Below are positions 51,748 through 60,857 of a DNA stretch of 64,000 nt, piece by piece. Source of the stretch: Pinirhizobacter sp036499745. Lineage in GTDB: Bacteria; Pseudomonadota; Gammaproteobacteria; Xanthomonadales; Rhodanobacteraceae. The stretch's first letter is position 1; every line of letters starts with the position of its first letter. The DNA is taken from NCBI RefSeq assembly GCF_036499745.1, contig NZ_DASYDG010000048.1, positions 9,083 through 73,082 of the forward strand, in the 5' to 3' direction. The notes beneath the pieces are model-generated. The model ran no database searches. It was not told the DNA's origin and was given only the letters and a program-made list of their open reading frames with translations. The position numbers were made by a program, and so were the translations under genes.

Positions 51748-52956
51748 ATGTCCCACCCCCAGCGCCGTGTCCTCGTCGGAGTCACCGGCGGTATCGCCGC
51801 CTACAAGACCTGCGAACTCATCCGCCGCCTGCTCGACCACGACATCGAGGTCCGCGTGGTGATGACCGAAAACGCCACGCGCTTCGTCACCCCCACCACT
51901 TTCCAGGCGCTCTCCGGCCAGCCGGTACGGGTGAGCCTGTGGGATGAAGCGGCGGAGGGCGCCATGGGCCATATCGAACTGGCTCGCTGGGCGCAGCGGG
52001 TGATCGTCGCCCCGGCCTCGGCCGACTTCATTGCCCGCCTGGCGCACGGCATCGCCAACGACCTGCTCACCACCACCTGCCTGGCCACCGCCGCGCCGGT
52101 GTACGTGGCGCCGGCGATGAACCAGCAGATGTGGGCCAATGCCGCCGTGCAGGCCAACGTCAACACCATCACTTCGCGCGGCGTGCGCATGCTGGGGCCG
52201 GACGCCGGTGACCAGGCCTGCGGCGATATCGGCTCTGGCCGCATGCTCGAGCCGCACGACCTGCGCGATGCGCTGCTGGCTTCCTTCAACGAAGGCGACC
52301 TCACCGGCAAGCATGTGGTGGTAAGCGCCGGGCCCACCTATGAAGACATCGACCCGGTCCGCTTCATCGGCAACCGCAGTTCCGGACGCATGGGTTTTGC
52401 CGTGGCCGCGGCCGCCCGCGAGGCGGGTGCGCGGGTGACCCTGGTGGCAGGCCCCGTGGGCCTGGGTACGCCCTGGGGCGTGGATCGGGTGGACGTGCGC
52501 AGCGCACGCCAGATGCACGAGGCGGTGCTGGCAGCGGCATCCGGTGCTGACATCTATATAGGTGCCGCCGCCGTGGGGGATTACCGCCCGGCGCACATGG
52601 CCGAGCACAAGTTGAAGAAGCAGGAAGGCAAGCCGCTCGTGCTGGACCTCACCGAAAACGACGACATCATTGCCGATCTCGCCAAACTATCTGGCCGGCC
52701 TTTCCTGGTAGCCTTCGCCGCCGAAACCCGGGAAGTTGCCGGATATGCGCAGGGCAAGCTGGCGCGCAAGGGCGTGGACATGGTGGCGGCCAACGAGGTG
52801 GGCGGCGGCCGGGGTTTCGAGGCCGCGGACAATGCCCTGAATGTGTATTGGCCCGGTGGCAGCCAGGCCCTGCCGCTGGCGCCGAAGACGCAACTGGCCC
52901 GTGATCTGATGGCCCTGGTGGCCGACCACTATAAAAAGAAGGGATCCGCCGCTTGA
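51748..52956 (+). CDS. coaBC: Bifunctional CoaBC (phosphopantothenoylcysteine decarboxylase/synthase)
   Basis: A 402-residue flavoprotein. CoaC half (1-190): VGVTGGIAAYKTCELIRRLL, APASADFIARLAHGIANDLL, and PAMNQQMW. CoaB half (190-402): VVSAGPTYEDIDPVRFIGNRSSGRMGFA and the motif around AAVGDYRP. It makes 4'-phosphopantetheine for CoA. The start at 51748 gives the normal N-terminus MSHPQRRVLVGVTG. Its stop overlaps the dut start. Confidence 0.96.
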   Translation: MSHPQRRVLVGVTGGIAAYKTCELIRRLLDHDIEVRVVMTENATRFVTPTTFQALSGQPVRVSLWDEAAEGAMGHIELARWAQRVIVAPASADFIARLAHGIANDLLTTTCLATAAPVYVAPAMNQQMWANAAVQANVNTITSRGVRMLGPDAGDQACGDIGSGRMLEPHDLRDALLASFNEGDLTGKHVVVSAGPTYEDIDPVRFIGNRSSGRMGFAVAAAAREAGARVTLVAGPVGLGTPWGVDRVDVRSARQMHEAVLAAASGADIYIGAAAVGDYRPAHMAEHKLKKQEGKPLVLDLTENDDIIADLAKLSGRPFLVAFAAETREVAGYAQGKLARKGVDMVAANEVGGGRGFEAADNALNVYWPGGSQALPLAPKTQLARDLMALVADHYKKKGSAA

Positions 52957-53408
52957 TCGACATTGAACTGAAGGTGCTGGACCCGCGCGTGGGCGATGTC
53001 ATTCCCCTGCCCACACCCGCCACCGATGGCAGCGCCGGCATGGATCTGCGCGCTGCCGTGGATGGTCCGCTGGAGCTGGCCCCGGGTGCCTCGGCCCTGG
53101 TCCCAAGTGGTTTTGCCATTCACATCGGCGACCCGGGCTGGTGCGCCCTGATTGTGCCGCGTTCGGGCCTGGGCCATAAGCACGGACTGGTCACGGGCAA
53201 CTTGGTAGGTGTGATCGATGCCGACTACCAGGGCCCGTTGATGATCTCCTGCTGGAATAGATCGGCGATTCCGTACACCATCAACCCCGGCGACCGCATT
53301 GCCCAGCTGTTGCTGGTGCCGGTGGGTCGTGCATCTTTGCGTGTCGTGGACTCCTTTGCGCCATCGCTGCGGGGCGAAGGCGGGTTCGGATCCACGGGCG
53401 TCGGGTAA
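52953..53408 (+). CDS. dut: dUTP diphosphatase
   Basis: A 151-residue trimeric dUTPase with motifs in order: GSAGMDLRA, PRSGLGHKHG, GNLVGVIDADYQG, NPGDRIAQLLLVPV and the C-terminal arm RGEGGFGSTG. It removes dUTP and supplies dUMP. It starts with TTG overlapping the coaBC stop by four bases; coaBC-dut adjacency is conserved in many gammaproteobacteria. Confidence 0.96.
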   Translation: MIDIELKVLDPRVGDVIPLPTPATDGSAGMDLRAAVDGPLELAPGASALVPSGFAIHIGDPGWCALIVPRSGLGHKHGLVTGNLVGVIDADYQGPLMISCWNRSAIPYTINPGDRIAQLLLVPVGRASLRVVDSFAPSLRGEGGFGSTGVG

Positions 53409-53437
53409 CGACGGGATTGGTTTTTCGGGGAGGGGTG

Positions 53438-55774
53438 ATGGCCAAGGCGACGGGGAATAACGCAGGTGGCGGTAGTGCGCTGCGCCTGCTGGTGGTGGCA
53501 GCGGCGACGCTGTTGTTCCTTGGTGCCGGCTTTTCTGCCTGGCAGGGCTGGCTGATCGCCAGCGAAGGCAGTGCCGCGGAAAGCGTGCTTTCCGCCCAGG
53601 CCTCCGTGGCCGAGGCCGTGACCCGCGCCGTGGCCACCCAGCGTGAGCAGGTGATGCAGGTGCTGCGCGATCCGCAACTCGTGGCGATCATTGATGATCA
53701 CGCTGCAGCGGCGGCATCGATCCAGGCCCGCTTGCCCGGTGCCAGCCATGTCGGCGTGTTCGCCGGCAACCAGGACGATGTCCTGCATGCGAACTACCGG
53801 GAGTTCGGCTACGCCAAGGCTGCCCAGTTGATGGCGGCGCTGTCGGCGGGTGACATCGCGCCGGTGCAGACAACGAACCCGGACGGCACCCATCGCAAGG
53901 TGACCATGGTGGCCGCCGTGCGCGACGCCGACCGCGTGCGTGGCTGGGTGTGGCTGGAGTTGCCCTTCGATGGCATCAGCCAGGCTTTCGAATCGGCAGG
54001 GCCCGGTTCCGGGCGCATCGAGCTTCGCCAGGGCCAGGACGGCCCCGACCTCATGCTGCTGTCTTCCGGTTCCGCCGGCTCCGCGTCTGCGGGTCCTCCC
54101 GTGCGCATCCGTGGCAGCGCGTTCTGGATTGCCGCGAACATGCCGCGTGCCTACATCGTGCTGCCGCACCTGTGGCCGTTCGCCATGGTGCTGGCCTTGT
54201 TGTGCCTGGGCGGTGGCGTGGCCTTGCTGTGGTTACCGCGTCGCCAGGGCAGGGCGCCGACCAGGGCGGAGCTTGCCGAGCCCACCCTGGCCGAAGCCCT
54301 GCGCGACCTTCCTCCTGAAGAGGCGCCGAAGACGCCGCCGCGCCGAGCTGTTGCCGCCGCCGTTGCCGCACCGTCGCCGTCGGAGGACATCGCGATCGAT
54401 CGCGATGTGTTCCGTGCATACGACATCCGCGGCGTGGTCGGTAAAGGCCTGTCGGCCGACTTCGCCCGCCTGCTGGGCCGCGCCATCGGCAGCAGCATGC
54501 GCGAGCAGGGCCTGCACGAGATCGTCATCGGCCGCGATGGCCGGCTGTCTGGCCCGGAACCGGCCGGTGCGCTGGCCGAGGGCCTGCGCGCGGCCGGCGT
54601 GGATGTGATCGACGTGGGCGCGGTACCCACGCCGGTGATCTACTACGCCGCCTTCCGCTTCAACACCGGCTGTTGTGTTTCGGTCACCGGCAGCCACAAC
54701 CCGCCCGACTACAACGGCTTCAAGATCGTCATCGGTGGTGAAACCCTGGCCGAAGAAGCCATCGTGGCGCTGCACGACCGCATGGTGACGAAGAACTTCT
54801 CCGATGCCGGCGGCGGCAACCTGCGCCAGATGGACATCTCCGACGACTACATCGACCGCATTACCTCCGATGTGCAGGCCGAGCGTCCCCTGAAAGTGGT
54901 GGTGGATTGCGGCAACGGCATTGCCGGCAACCTCGCCCCGCGCGTGCTCGAGGGCATCGGCTGCGAGGTGGTGCCGCTGTACTGCGAAGTGGACGGCACC
55001 TTCCCAAGCCACCATCCCGATCCATCCGAGCCGAAGAACCTCGAGGATCTCAAGCTCGTCGTCGAGAAATACCAGGCCGACCTCGGCGTGGCTTTCGATG
55101 GCGATGGCGACCGCCTTGGCGTGGTCACCCGCGAAGGCGAGATCATCTACCCTGACCGCCTGCTGATGCTGTTTGCCCAGGATGTGCTGCAGCGCCACCC
55201 GGGCGCCACCATCATCTACGACGTCAAATGCACCGGTCACCTGCGCAAGGTGATCCAGGAAGCCGCCGGCGTACCGCTGATGTGGCGCACCGGGCACTCG
55301 CTGATGAAGGCCAAGATGCGCGAGACCGACGCCCAGCTGGGCGGCGAGATGAGTGGCCATTTCTTCTTCGCCGAACGCTGGTACGGCTTTGACGATGGCA
55401 TCTACGCCGCCGCACGCCTGCTGGAGATCCTGGCCAGCGATGTGGAAGGCCGCACGGCCACGCAAGTGTTCGCCACCTTGCCCAAGGGCGTGTCAACGCC
55501 TGAACTGAAGGTGCCGATGGCCGAAGGTGCCCATCACCGCTTCGTCGAGACCTTCCGCGAGAAGGCCGACTTCGGTCCCGATGCGCGCCTGACCACCATC
55601 GACGGCGTGCGTGTTGACTGGAGCGATGGCTGGGGCCTGGTGCGGGCGTCTAACACCACGCCGGTGCTGGTGATGCGCTTCGACGCGGATAACGCCGTGG
55701 CGCTCGAACGCATCCAGACGGTGTTCCGCACGGAACTGCGGAAGGTCGATCCGAAGCTGGCGCTGCCGTTCTAG
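53438..55774 (+). CDS. Phosphomannomutase/phosphoglucomutase fused to an N-terminal membrane sensor-like region
   Basis: A 778-residue protein. Residues 1-260 hold two membrane helices (about 16-34 and 232-256) that bracket a periplasmic segment of about 195 residues; a Pro/Ala-rich linker follows. Residues about 320-778 are an AlgC/XanA-type mutase: SVTGSHNPPDYNGFK with phospho-Ser near 419, metal loop FDGDGDRLG near 552-560, sugar loop GEMSGHFFF, and phosphate-binding RASNTTPVLVMRF. It makes mannose-1-P and glucose-1-P for LPS and exopolysaccharide. Start 53438 follows GGGGAGGGG. Plain AlgC is about 460 residues, so the front part is an addition seen in this order. Confidence 0.92.
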   Translation: MAKATGNNAGGGSALRLLVVAAATLLFLGAGFSAWQGWLIASEGSAAESVLSAQASVAEAVTRAVATQREQVMQVLRDPQLVAIIDDHAAAAASIQARLPGASHVGVFAGNQDDVLHANYREFGYAKAAQLMAALSAGDIAPVQTTNPDGTHRKVTMVAAVRDADRVRGWVWLELPFDGISQAFESAGPGSGRIELRQGQDGPDLMLLSSGSAGSASAGPPVRIRGSAFWIAANMPRAYIVLPHLWPFAMVLALLCLGGGVALLWLPRRQGRAPTRAELAEPTLAEALRDLPPEEAPKTPPRRAVAAAVAAPSPSEDIAIDRDVFRAYDIRGVVGKGLSADFARLLGRAIGSSMREQGLHEIVIGRDGRLSGPEPAGALAEGLRAAGVDVIDVGAVPTPVIYYAAFRFNTGCCVSVTGSHNPPDYNGFKIVIGGETLAEEAIVALHDRMVTKNFSDAGGGNLRQMDISDDYIDRITSDVQAERPLKVVVDCGNGIAGNLAPRVLEGIGCEVVPLYCEVDGTFPSHHPDPSEPKNLEDLKLVVEKYQADLGVAFDGDGDRLGVVTREGEIIYPDRLLMLFAQDVLQRHPGATIIYDVKCTGHLRKVIQEAAGVPLMWRTGHSLMKAKMRETDAQLGGEMSGHFFFAERWYGFDDGIYAAARLLEILASDVEGRTATQVFATLPKGVSTPELKVPMAEGAHHRFVETFREKADFGPDARLTTIDGVRVDWSDGWGLVRASNTTPVLVMRFDADNAVALERIQTVFRTELRKVDPKLALPF

Positions 55775-55791
55775 GCTAGTTGCGCCGCGCG

Positions 55792-56445
55792 TTATTGCCC
55801 GGCCGGATTCTGTTCCTGCTGGGCCTTGCGCAGTTCGCGGTAGTGGCGCACCTGGCCTTCCATCTTCAGCTGCGCATTGGCGCGGTTGGCCTGCTGGCGC
55901 TCGAGCGTGCTGCGGATGGCCGACACCGTCGTGCGCTGCCCGGCGATGCTGTCGTTCAGGAACTTCGGCACCGGCTGGTTGGCGCGTTCCAGGTCGCCGG
56001 CGCGCTGCAGGAGGTCGGTCAGCGCCTTTTCCTGGCTGGTCAGGTTGCCCTGGGTGGTGCGGATGGTCTGGTCGAGGGAATCCATTTCCGCCTGCTTGGC
56101 CTGGGTGAACGAGGCTTCGTCGGGGTAGGCCGCGAGCATCTGCGCATCGGCCTGCCGCTGGTTCCGGGTATTGGCGTCCTGCACGGCCCTGGCATCGGCC
56201 GCGCGCTTGGCTGCGGCCAGTTCCTCGGGGGTGAGCTGGCGGTCGACATGTTGCACCACCAAGCCGGCATCGTTCACCACGTCGTAGCCGTATTTCAGGG
56301 CATCGGTGGTAAGCGTGTCGCTGTAGTGGGCCAGCCCCGCGCCGTCTTTCCACTTGAAGCGGAACGAGGGGCCCTTCTGGGCAAAGGCCAGCGTGGCCGC
56401 CGCGCAAAGCGCGAGCGACAGGGCAAGACGAAACGATCGGCGCAT
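55792..56445 (-). CDS. DUF4124 domain exported protein with coiled coil
   Basis: A 217-residue protein with a signal peptide (about 1-23). After it, FRFKWKDGAGLAHYSDTL fits the DUF4124 opening (..YKWKDAQGVVHYSD). The rest is a long heptad-rich helix (about 75-210) rich in Ala, Gln and Lys. DUF4124 proteins are periplasmic and uncharacterised. It is a single gene convergent with the mutase gene. Confidence 0.85.
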   Translation of the reverse strand: MRRSFRLALSLALCAAATLAFAQKGPSFRFKWKDGAGLAHYSDTLTTDALKYGYDVVNDAGLVVQHVDRQLTPEELAAAKRAADARAVQDANTRNQRQADAQMLAAYPDEASFTQAKQAEMDSLDQTIRTTQGNLTSQEKALTDLLQRAGDLERANQPVPKFLNDSIAGQRTTVSAIRSTLERQQANRANAQLKMEGQVRHYRELRKAQQEQNPAGQ

Positions 56446-56484
56446 GAATTCCCTCCTGCGGGCGAGTATAGCCGCCCGAAAGCG

Positions 56485-57129
56485 TCACACCACCCCGTAT
56501 TGCCGGCGATATTCCTCTAGCGAGGATCGGTGGGCGGCAAGTTCCGGCCGCTCGCCGGCCAGGGCCATGACGTCGGTAAGGCTGGCGATGGCGATCACCG
56601 GGATGCCGTGGTCGGCAGCCACTTCCTGCGCGGCGGAGCGTTCGCCCTTGCCGCGCTCCTGGCGGTCCATGGCGATCAACACGCCGGCCGGGGTGGCTCC
56701 CTGGGCACGGATCAGATCCAGCGACTCGCGCACGGCGGTGCCGGCGGTCATCACGTCGTCCACGATCAACACCCGGCCCTTGAGCTCGGCCCCCACCAGC
56801 ATGCCGCCTTCACCGTGGTCCTTCGCCTCCTTGCGGTTATAGGCCCAGGGCAGGTCCAGGCTGTGGTTGGTGGCCAGCGCGATGGCGGTTGCCGCGGCCA
56901 GGGCAATCCCCTTGTAGGCCGGGCCGAACAACATGTCGAAGCCGACATCGGCACGCAGCGCCGCCGCCGCATAGGCGGACCCTAAGCGGGCGAGGGCGGA
57001 ACCTGAATCGATGCGCCCCATGTTGAAGAAGTACGGGCTGATGCGGCCCGACTTCAGTTCGAACCGACCGAAGCGCAACACCTCGCGCTCGAGGGTGAGG
57101 TCAAGGAAATCGCGCTGGTAGGCTTCCAT
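56485..57129 (-). CDS. pyrE: Orotate phosphoribosyltransferase
   Basis: A 214-residue type I phosphoribosyltransferase. PRPP motif GRVLIVDDVMTAGTAVRESL is complete; FGRFELKSGRISPYFFNMGRIDSG, MLFGPAYKGIALAAATAIAL and YNRKEAKDHGEGG are typical of PyrE. It makes OMP in pyrimidine synthesis. Start 57129 (MEAYQRDFLDLTLE) gives the family length. It is divergent from the exonuclease gene, with about 100 bases between. Confidence 0.96.
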   Translation of the reverse strand: MEAYQRDFLDLTLEREVLRFGRFELKSGRISPYFFNMGRIDSGSALARLGSAYAAAALRADVGFDMLFGPAYKGIALAAATAIALATNHSLDLPWAYNRKEAKDHGEGGMLVGAELKGRVLIVDDVMTAGTAVRESLDLIRAQGATPAGVLIAMDRQERGKGERSAAQEVAADHGIPVIAIASLTDVMALAGERPELAAHRSSLEEYRRQYGVV

Positions 57130-57230
57130 TTCGGCTCTCGCATGCGGCAAAGAACCCCATGCTATCGCGGCCCCCGAGGTCGCGGCCAGCCGATTGCTAT
57201 GATGGGCGCAGGTCACTACGGATCAATCCA

Positions 57231-58004
57231 TTGCGCATCATTTCCCTGAACGCCAACGGCATCCGCTCGGCCGCCACCAAGGGCGTGTTCGACTGGCTGC
57301 GTACCCAAAATGCCGATGTGGTCTGCCTGCAGGAGACCAAGGCACAGGAAGCCCAGCTTTCCGACCCGCAATTCCGTCCCGACGGACACCACTGCTTCTA
57401 CCACGATGCCCGCAGCAAGAAGGGTTATAGCGGCGTGGCCATCTATTCAAAGCGCGAGCCCGACACTGTACTCACCAGCCTTGGGCGTGAAGACTTCGAT
57501 TGCGAAGGACGCTACATCGAGGCGCGCTACGGCAACCTGAGCGTGGTGTCGTTCTATATACCCTCCGGTTCCTCCGGCGACCTGCGCCAGGGCTACAAGT
57601 TCGGCGTGATGGAATGGCTGCTGCCGATCCTGGACGAATGGCTGGCTTCCGGCCGCGATTACGTACTGTGCGGCGACTGGAACATCGTGCACACGAAGAA
57701 CGACATCAAGAACTGGACATCCAACCAGAAGAACTCAGGCTGCCTGCCCGCCGAACGCGCATGGCTGGATACCTTGTTCCTTGACCGTGGCTGGGTGGAC
57801 AGCTTTCGGGCGCTCAAGCCGGACGCCATGGAATACACCTGGTGGTCCAACCGCGGCGCGGCCCGCGCCAACAACGTGGGATGGCGCATCGACTACCAGG
57901 TGGTCACGCCTTCGCTTAAGGACAAACTGCGCGATTGCTCGATCTACCGCGAACAGCGGTTCTCAGACCACGCGCCGTACATCGTGGACTACGACATCAA
58001 GTGA
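57231..58004 (+). CDS. Exodeoxyribonuclease III family protein (TTG start)
   Basis: A 257-residue Mg-dependent AP endonuclease/exonuclease: RIISLNANGIRSA (Asn), VVCLQETKAQ (Glu), GDWNIVHTKNDIKN (Asp-Asn), and FSDHAPYIVDYD (Asp-His). The family N-terminus is MRIISLNANG, so the start must be the TTG at 57231, which has only a weak ribosome site; the frame has no ATG here. It repairs abasic sites in DNA. The next gene's GTG overlaps its stop. Confidence 0.92.
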   Translation: MRIISLNANGIRSAATKGVFDWLRTQNADVVCLQETKAQEAQLSDPQFRPDGHHCFYHDARSKKGYSGVAIYSKREPDTVLTSLGREDFDCEGRYIEARYGNLSVVSFYIPSGSSGDLRQGYKFGVMEWLLPILDEWLASGRDYVLCGDWNIVHTKNDIKNWTSNQKNSGCLPAERAWLDTLFLDRGWVDSFRALKPDAMEYTWWSNRGAARANNVGWRIDYQVVTPSLKDKLRDCSIYREQRFSDHAPYIVDYDIK

Positions 58005-59326
58005 TCAACCGCGGTTACAAGGGCCTTGCCGGCATCTGCGAGGCCTTCGCCCAGCCGGGCGCGATCACCATGCTGTTCTTCGGTTTTGCCTCGGGCATCC
58101 CGTTTTTGCTGGTGGGAAACAGCCTGTCGGCATGGCTGAAGGAATCGCGCATCGACTACGGCGCGATCGGCCTGGCGAGCTTCGTTACCTTCACCTATAA
58201 CTTCAAGTTCCTCTGGGCGCCGCTGGTGGACCGCCTGCGCCTGCCGCTGTTCTGCCGGTTGGGCCAGAGGCGTGGCTGGCTGTTGTTCGCACTGGTGGTG
58301 CTGGCAGGTGGTTTCATCGGCATGGCCTGCATGCCGCCCGACGTGTCGCTGGCACGCTTCATGGCGGTCACCCTGCTGGCGGCCTTCGCCGGTGCCACCA
58401 TCGACACCGTGGTCGATGCCTACCGCGTGGAGATCGCCCCACGCGAAGCGCAAGGCGCGCTGGCAGCCACCTATACGCTGGGTTACCGCGGCGGCCTGAT
58501 CGCCGGTGGCGCGGGCATCCTGTTGCTGGCCGATAACGTTGGCTGGCAGATGGGCTATGCGGTGATCGCGCTGGTGTTGCTGGTGCCGTTGGTCACCGTG
58601 CTGGTGGTGCCCGAACCCGAACACCGCGTGCGCGAACGGCAGGACATCGCCACCGCGGTGCGTGAGGGCTTCATCGGGCCCTTCCGGGACTTCTTCATGC
58701 GTTACGGCCTGGGCCTGGCCTTCTGCCTGCTGGTGTTCGTCGGCCTGTTCCGGCTGCCGGACCAGATGCTGGGCGTGATGGCGTATCCGTTCTACCTCGA
58801 TGCCGGCTTCACCAAGACGCAGATCGCCGAGGTGTCGAAGGTCTATGGCGTGATCGTCGGCATTGTCGGCGCGCTCCTGGGCGGCTACGCAGTAACCCGC
58901 ATGGACATCCGCAAGCTGCTGGTGGTGGCGGCCATCGGCGTGTCGGTGTCGAACCTGCTTTACCTGCTGATGGCGTCGTTCCCGGGGCAGACCTGGAGTT
59001 TCGTGGCCACGCTGTCGGGCGATAACTTTGCGCAGGGTTTTGCCGGGCCCGTGCTGGTGGCCTTCATGTCCGGGCTGGTCAACCGCAGCTTCACCGCAAC
59101 GCAGTACGCCTTGCTCAGTTCGCTGGCCAACCTTCCGGGAAAGGTGATCGGCGGCTTTTCCGGGTTCCTGGTACGCGATTCGGGCTACCCGGCCCTGTTC
59201 GTGCTCAGCACGGTGTCGATCGTACCGACCCTGCTGGTGCTGGCGTGGCTGTGGAAAAAGCTGCCCGGGCTTGCCGTGGTTGACAGTCCCGAGGCCGGGC
59301 AGGGGCGGGTAGCGCCGCCTTCCTGA
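58001..59326 (+). CDS. ampG: AmpG family muropeptide MFS transporter
   Basis: A 441-residue, 12-14-helix transporter. Family blocks: FFGFASGIPFLLVGNSLSAWLKE, FTYNFKFLWAPLVDRLRLPLF, and DTVVDAYRVEIAPREAQG; late VALTM-like region FAQGFAGPVLVAFMSGLVNRSFTATQYALLSSLANLPGKVIGG is AmpG-like. It imports GlcNAc-anhydroMurNAc peptides from the periplasm for recycling. The GTG start at 58001 overlaps the exonuclease stop. anmK, which acts on the same recycled sugars, lies nearby. Confidence 0.9.
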   Translation: MINRGYKGLAGICEAFAQPGAITMLFFGFASGIPFLLVGNSLSAWLKESRIDYGAIGLASFVTFTYNFKFLWAPLVDRLRLPLFCRLGQRRGWLLFALVVLAGGFIGMACMPPDVSLARFMAVTLLAAFAGATIDTVVDAYRVEIAPREAQGALAATYTLGYRGGLIAGGAGILLLADNVGWQMGYAVIALVLLVPLVTVLVVPEPEHRVRERQDIATAVREGFIGPFRDFFMRYGLGLAFCLLVFVGLFRLPDQMLGVMAYPFYLDAGFTKTQIAEVSKVYGVIVGIVGALLGGYAVTRMDIRKLLVVAAIGVSVSNLLYLLMASFPGQTWSFVATLSGDNFAQGFAGPVLVAFMSGLVNRSFTATQYALLSSLANLPGKVIGGFSGFLVRDSGYPALFVLSTVSIVPTLLVLAWLWKKLPGLAVVDSPEAGQGRVAPPS

Positions 59327-59419
59327 CCGACAAAGCCCTCCGCGCCCGGATGGTTGGACACGGGGCCTCTCTTGACGCAGAATTGACGTCACAGGGGGCA
59401 TGGGCAGGAGAAATCGCAC

Positions 59420-59731
59420 GTGCCGGATATCGTGGTAAGACACATCGACGACGCAACCGCCGAGCGTATCAAGTCGCTTGCGCGTGAGCGTCGCTGGTCG
59501 ATCAACGAAGTGATCCTGCACGCCCTGCGGTACGGCCTGGGCTTGAGTCCCGGCGACACCTTCAACGACATGCTGGTAGTTCCGGGTGACATTGCCCGGT
59601 TGGCGGGCACGTGGGATGCCAGCGAGCAAGCCGCCTTCGACGAAGCACTGTGCGCCCTGGCCGCGGCGTCCCGCGAGGAACTGTGCCGCGCGGGCATCGA
59701 AGAAAGAAAAGCCGCCGCTGCCGGCGGCTGA
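59420..59731 (+). CDS. Ribbon-helix-helix (Arc-like) DNA-binding protein
   Basis: A 103-residue protein. Its N-terminus, VVRHIDDATAERIKSLARERRWSINEVILHALRYGLG, is a ribbon-helix-helix like FitA or Arc, with the strand first and Ser-Ile-Asn at the start of helix B. The C-terminal half is helical and acidic. Such proteins often are antitoxins, but no toxin follows. GTG start at 59420. The anmK terminator stem overlaps its last codons. Confidence 0.8.
   Translation: MPDIVVRHIDDATAERIKSLARERRWSINEVILHALRYGLGLSPGDTFNDMLVVPGDIARLAGTWDASEQAAFDEALCALAAASREELCRAGIEERKAAAAGG
59701..59729 (-). terminator. Rho-independent terminator of anmK
   Basis: On the minus strand AGCCGCCG, loop GCAG, CGGCGGCT, then TTTCTTTCT. 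It starts a few bases after the anmK stop and lies inside the 3' end of the ribbon-helix-helix coding region, so the same bases serve both genes. Confidence 0.8.
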
Positions 59732-60847
59732 TCAGTCGCGCGGTGCCCGGTGCAGCGCACCCAGCACGCGTGGACCGCGGGCGCCCGTCACCGCAGGCAG
59801 GTTCCCCGGCAAATCCAGGTCGTAACGTCGTGCAAGCCAGGCGAAGGCCATGGCTTCGACGAAATCCGGATCGATGCCTGCTTCGCCGCTGCTGGCGACC
59901 TTCCGCATGGGCATCAGCTGCGCCAGGCGCTGCATCAGCACCGCGTTGTGCACGCCGCCGCCGCAGGCGGTCACGTGCCTTGCCGCCGGCGCATCGCGGT
60001 CGATGGCCTGGGCGATGCTGCGCGCGGTGAGTTCGAGCAGCGTGGCTTGTACATCCGCTGCGGCCTGTGCACCAAGCTGCGGATCAAGCCACGTCAGGTG
60101 GAAATACTCCCGACCGGTACTTTTTGGCGCGGGAAGATCGAAGTAAGGGTCGTCCAGCAAGCGGCCCAGCAGGGCCTCATCCACCTTGCCACTGGCAGCG
60201 AAGCTGCCGCCGGCATCGTAAGCGCCGCCATGATGGCGCCGGAACCAGGCGTCCATCAGCGCGCTGGCAGGACCGGTATCGAAGCCGACGACGCCCCCAT
60301 CGGGGCCGAGCACGGTGATGTTGGCAATGCCGCCAAGGTTCAGCACCACGTGGGTTTCACCGGGCGTGCCCAGCACCACGGCATGGAAGGCCGGCACCAG
60401 CGGAGCACCCTGGCCGCCGGCAGCAACGTCGGCGCGGCGGAAATCAGCCACGGTATCGATGCCCGTGTGGGCAGCGACCACCGTGGGGTCGCCCAATTGC
60501 AAGGTGAACGGGTAGTCCCCGCCGGGGCGATGGCGCAATGTCTGGCCGTGCGAACCGATGGCCTTTACCTGCGATGCATGGGTGCCCGAAGCCACCAGCA
60601 CGGCGTTTGCAGCATCGGCAAAGCAATGGCCGATAGCCACGTCCAACCGGCCGAAGGCATCCAGGTCGAGGTGCTTCTCGCCTTGCGAGAGCGCCAGCAC
60701 GCTGGCGCGGACGTCGTCGGGCCAGGGACGGGTGATGCCATGCACCAGTGACGGCGCGCCGCCATCGAAAGCGACCAGCGCGGCATCGATGCCGTCGGCG
60801 CTGGTGCCGGAGATCAGGCCAAGGTAGAGCTCGCGGCCACCGCCCAA
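59732..60847 (-). CDS. anmK: Anhydro-N-acetylmuramic acid kinase AnmK
   Basis: A 371-residue sugar kinase with LYLGLISGTSADGIDAALVAF at the N-terminus (phosphate loop), AIGSHGQTLRHRP, VVLNLGGIANITVLGP, FDTGPASALMDAW and a late TACGGGVHNAVLM. It phosphorylates and opens anhydroMurNAc to MurNAc-6-P in peptidoglycan recycling. It is downstream of the M23 peptidase gene (10 bases), a cell-wall operon. Confidence 0.95.
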   Translation of the reverse strand: MGGGRELYLGLISGTSADGIDAALVAFDGGAPSLVHGITRPWPDDVRASVLALSQGEKHLDLDAFGRLDVAIGHCFADAANAVLVASGTHASQVKAIGSHGQTLRHRPGGDYPFTLQLGDPTVVAAHTGIDTVADFRRADVAAGGQGAPLVPAFHAVVLGTPGETHVVLNLGGIANITVLGPDGGVVGFDTGPASALMDAWFRRHHGGAYDAGGSFAASGKVDEALLGRLLDDPYFDLPAPKSTGREYFHLTWLDPQLGAQAAADVQATLLELTARSIAQAIDRDAPAARHVTACGGGVHNAVLMQRLAQLMPMRKVASSGEAGIDPDFVEAMAFAWLARRYDLDLPGNLPAVTGARGPRVLGALHRAPRD

Positions 60848-60857
60848 AATAAGTCCC

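Noticed and set aside
57989..59629. A 546-residue open frame antisense to ampG
   Set aside because: Same reason: His/Gln/Arg-rich random text over a well-recognised transporter gene.
59420..59731. Ribbon-helix-helix protein considered as an antitoxin of a toxin-antitoxin pair
   Set aside because: The downstream sequence on the same strand has no toxin gene; anmK lies on the opposite strand.
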